A stretch of DNA of 7,096 nt from Pleurocapsa sp. MO_226.B13 (GTDB taxonomy: Bacteria; Cyanobacteriota; Cyanobacteriia; Cyanobacteriales; Xenococcaceae), in NCBI GenBank assembly GCA_030064795.1, contig JASJEI010000419.1:1-7096 (forward strand), given 5' to 3'. Of this stretch, positions 5,776 through 7,096 are shown one piece after another. Every line of letters starts with the position of its first letter. Positions within the stretch are counted from its first letter, which is position 1. The notes under the pieces were generated by a model that did no database searches, was not told the origin of the DNA, and worked only from the letters and a program-made list of their open reading frames with translations. The position numbers and the translations under genes are program-made.

Positions 5776-7032
5776 ATGACTACTTTTCAATCAGTACATT
5801 CCGTTTCTAAAACACAAAAACTCATCGACGGGCTTAAACGCATCATCGCGACTAACCTCGATCTGCCACTCGTGCCAATAGGTAACAACAAACAACCGAT
5901 TGGCGATCGCTGGCAACAGCGTCCGTTTACTGCTGCCCAACTTATCGAAGCGATCGCCTCTGGGGGAGTATCCGTTCCCATCAAAAATCAGACCCAAAAA
6001 ATTCAGCCCTTCGGATTTGGGCTAATTACGGGTCGTAAAATCACCATTCGAGGATTTACCCATTATCTGATGGCACTAGACCAAGATGGGGCTTCTGCGT
6101 GCCGTAGAATCGACGTTCTCTCTGGCGGTCAACCTTTACCTCAAACCGTAGCCTTCACCAGCGGTCGCCCTGGACGCTGCCAATACTTGTTTTTGATTCC
6201 CGAACAGTACAAAGATGCGATTAAAACTAAAAAAATTAAAACAGGCGTAATCGGCGACGATGGCAAAGCCGAGCAGTTAGAATTTCGCTGGAAAAATCTG
6301 CAATCTGTTTTACCACCTTCGGTTCATCCCATTACTGGCGAGTATCGTTGGGTTGATGGTTGCGCCATTGACGAAACAGAAATCGCACTCGCCCCCGATT
6401 GGATTATCGAACAGATGCTAATTGACCCTGTTGGGCAGAAAACAGAGAAGCAAGGAAAGGGAAAAACCACTAATTTTACCCCGTCATCCTTGCACACTAA
6501 ATGGACGGATTTCGACTTCGCCCTGTCTTATCTTAATGCTATTTCTTCTTACCGTGCCGATGACTATGACGAATGGCTAAATGTAGGGATGGCACTCCAT
6601 AGCGTCGATGAAGAGTTGCTGAGTGAATGGGACAAATGGTCTTCCCAATCAGCTAAATACAAACCAGGTGAATGCGAACGAAAATGGCGGTCTTTTTCCA
6701 GGGGGGGTGGTGTAACTTTGGGAACTTTAGCGCACATGGCAAAACTCGATGGATGGCAAAGTCCCTTTACTCAAAAAACTTGGGCTAACAAGTATTCTAG
6801 TAAACGCAGTAATAATAATTCTCAGAAAAATGCTGCAAAAAAATCAACTGTCACCAGTGACACTGCCACCAGTGGTGACACCTCAAAACTAGAATTACTA
6901 AGCCTTGAGGCTACTGTCACTACTGTCACCGATGTTCTCCAAGCTGGATTGACAGATTATGCAGAACGCGATCGCTTAGATTCAATTCAAGCTCGTTCGG
7001 TAATTAGTAAAGCAGCCTTCTGGCAGATGTAG
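5776..7032 (+). CDS. Primase-polymerase (Prim-Pol) with PriCT-like domain; frame broken near the end
   Basis: The 418-residue product starts with a bifunctional DNA primase/polymerase domain (about 14-215). It shows LVPIGNNKQPIGDRWQQ (32-48), the metal-binding pair in ALDQDG (D102 and D104), FTSGRPGRCQYLF (127-139), LEFR (168-171) and the typical VLPPSVHPITGEYRW (178-192). A PriCT_2-like domain follows at about 246-327 (YDEWLNVGMALHSV, ECERKWRSFSRGGGVTLGTL). A Ser/Thr-rich linker (about 341-385) and a short helical piece come next. In this family a helicase-like region often follows, and the enzyme makes primers for plasmid or phage DNA synthesis. The histidine often seen in the second motif is not at its usual place. 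The stop at 7030-7032 seems caused by a one-base loss, because the -1 frame continues in the same style. Three HIP1 sites lie in the gene. No strong Shine-Dalgarno precedes the ATG. Confidence 0.87.
   Translation: MTTFQSVHSVSKTQKLIDGLKRIIATNLDLPLVPIGNNKQPIGDRWQQRPFTAAQLIEAIASGGVSVPIKNQTQKIQPFGFGLITGRKITIRGFTHYLMALDQDGASACRRIDVLSGGQPLPQTVAFTSGRPGRCQYLFLIPEQYKDAIKTKKIKTGVIGDDGKAEQLEFRWKNLQSVLPPSVHPITGEYRWVDGCAIDETEIALAPDWIIEQMLIDPVGQKTEKQGKGKTTNFTPSSLHTKWTDFDFALSYLNAISSYRADDYDEWLNVGMALHSVDEELLSEWDKWSSQSAKYKPGECERKWRSFSRGGGVTLGTLAHMAKLDGWQSPFTQKTWANKYSSKRSNNNSQKNAAKKSTVTSDTATSGDTSKLELLSLEATVTTVTDVLQAGLTDYAERDRLDSIQARSVISKAAFWQM
6848..6930. repeat. ACTGTCACC repeats and imperfect palindromes in the primase-polymerase linker
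   Basis: ACTGTCAC occurs at 6848, 6913 and 6922. TGTCACCA (6849-6856) faces TGGTGACA (6873-6880) across 16 bases, and CACTG faces CAGTG inside (6861-6874). ACTGCCACCA (6862-6871) equals a 10-base piece of iteron pair A (5124-5133). The DNA encodes a Ser/Thr-rich linker, so the repeats may simply reflect codon choice for a low-complexity stretch. Confidence 0.5.
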
Positions 7033-7096
7033 CAGCCATTCGCACCAACCTCGATGAAATTCAACCAGAAGATACGGCTAAATTTAATCAACTGAT
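7011..7096 (+). pseudogene. Continuation of the primase-polymerase reading in the -1 frame
   Basis: From 7011 the -1 frame is open to the window edge and reads LLADVAAIRTNLDEIQPEDT from 7017, then AKFNQL, a natural-looking soluble protein segment, while the original frame stops at 7032. One extra base between 7011 and 7029, for example a third T in the CCTTCTGG run, would join the frames as KAAFLADVAAI. No classical slippery heptamer is seen, so a one-base deletion or a sequencing error is more likely than programmed frameshifting. Confidence 0.65.

Noticed and set aside
5787..5997. Two overlapping minus-strand open frames of 65 and 68 codons
   Set aside because: Both lie opposite the well-supported primase-polymerase coding sequence and have no family features.
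7009..7032. Programmed -1 ribosomal frameshift in the primase-polymerase
   Set aside because: No X-XXY-YYZ slippery heptamer or clear downstream structure is visible in the 7011-7029 overlap; a one-base loss is simpler.

Overview
The window looks like part of a cyanobacterial replicon. Six exact copies of the cyanobacterial HIP1 octamer GCGATCGC are present (1107, 2366, 3613, 5903, 5950, 6968), the DNA is AT-rich, and the gene set matches plasmid maintenance regions of cyanobacteria. The host genus cannot be fixed from sequence alone.

Layout. Positions 1-437 (minus strand) hold the start of a glycogen debranching enzyme gene (glgX type), a metabolic gene that is normally chromosomal. An AT-rich gap without a convincing gene follows (438-999). 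All remaining genes are on the plus strand: a tyrosine recombinase (1000-2007), a ParA ATPase (2149-2964) overlapping by 8 bases a small ParB-like protein with a ribbon-helix-helix-like C-terminus (2957-3403), a probable replication initiator with a C-terminal XRE-type HTH (3635-5035), a 740-base repeat-rich gap with iterons (5036-5775), and a primase-polymerase gene (5776-7032) whose frame breaks at about 7011-7029 and continues in the -1 frame to the window end.

How they fit together. The recombinase could resolve multimers or integrate the element. ParA and the small DNA-binding protein form a type Ib-like partition cassette. The initiator-like protein with the downstream iterons forms a likely origin, and the primase-polymerase could prime synthesis there. 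Together this is the maintenance core of a plasmid, or of a plasmid integrated beside glgX.

The most interesting signal is a family of related repeats (core AGAATC/GATTCT with AGTAAA or AAACTAG) found in two places: at the parA promoter and start codon (about 2118-2170), and inside the coding sequence of the parB-like gene (about 3026-3156). A 25-base segment is shared in inverted orientation with one mismatch, and a 32-bp near-palindrome lies in the coding region. This suggests a split centromere, one half of which doubles as the coding sequence for the low-complexity N-terminal part of its own binding protein. ParA also lacks the usual signature lysine of its Walker A motif.
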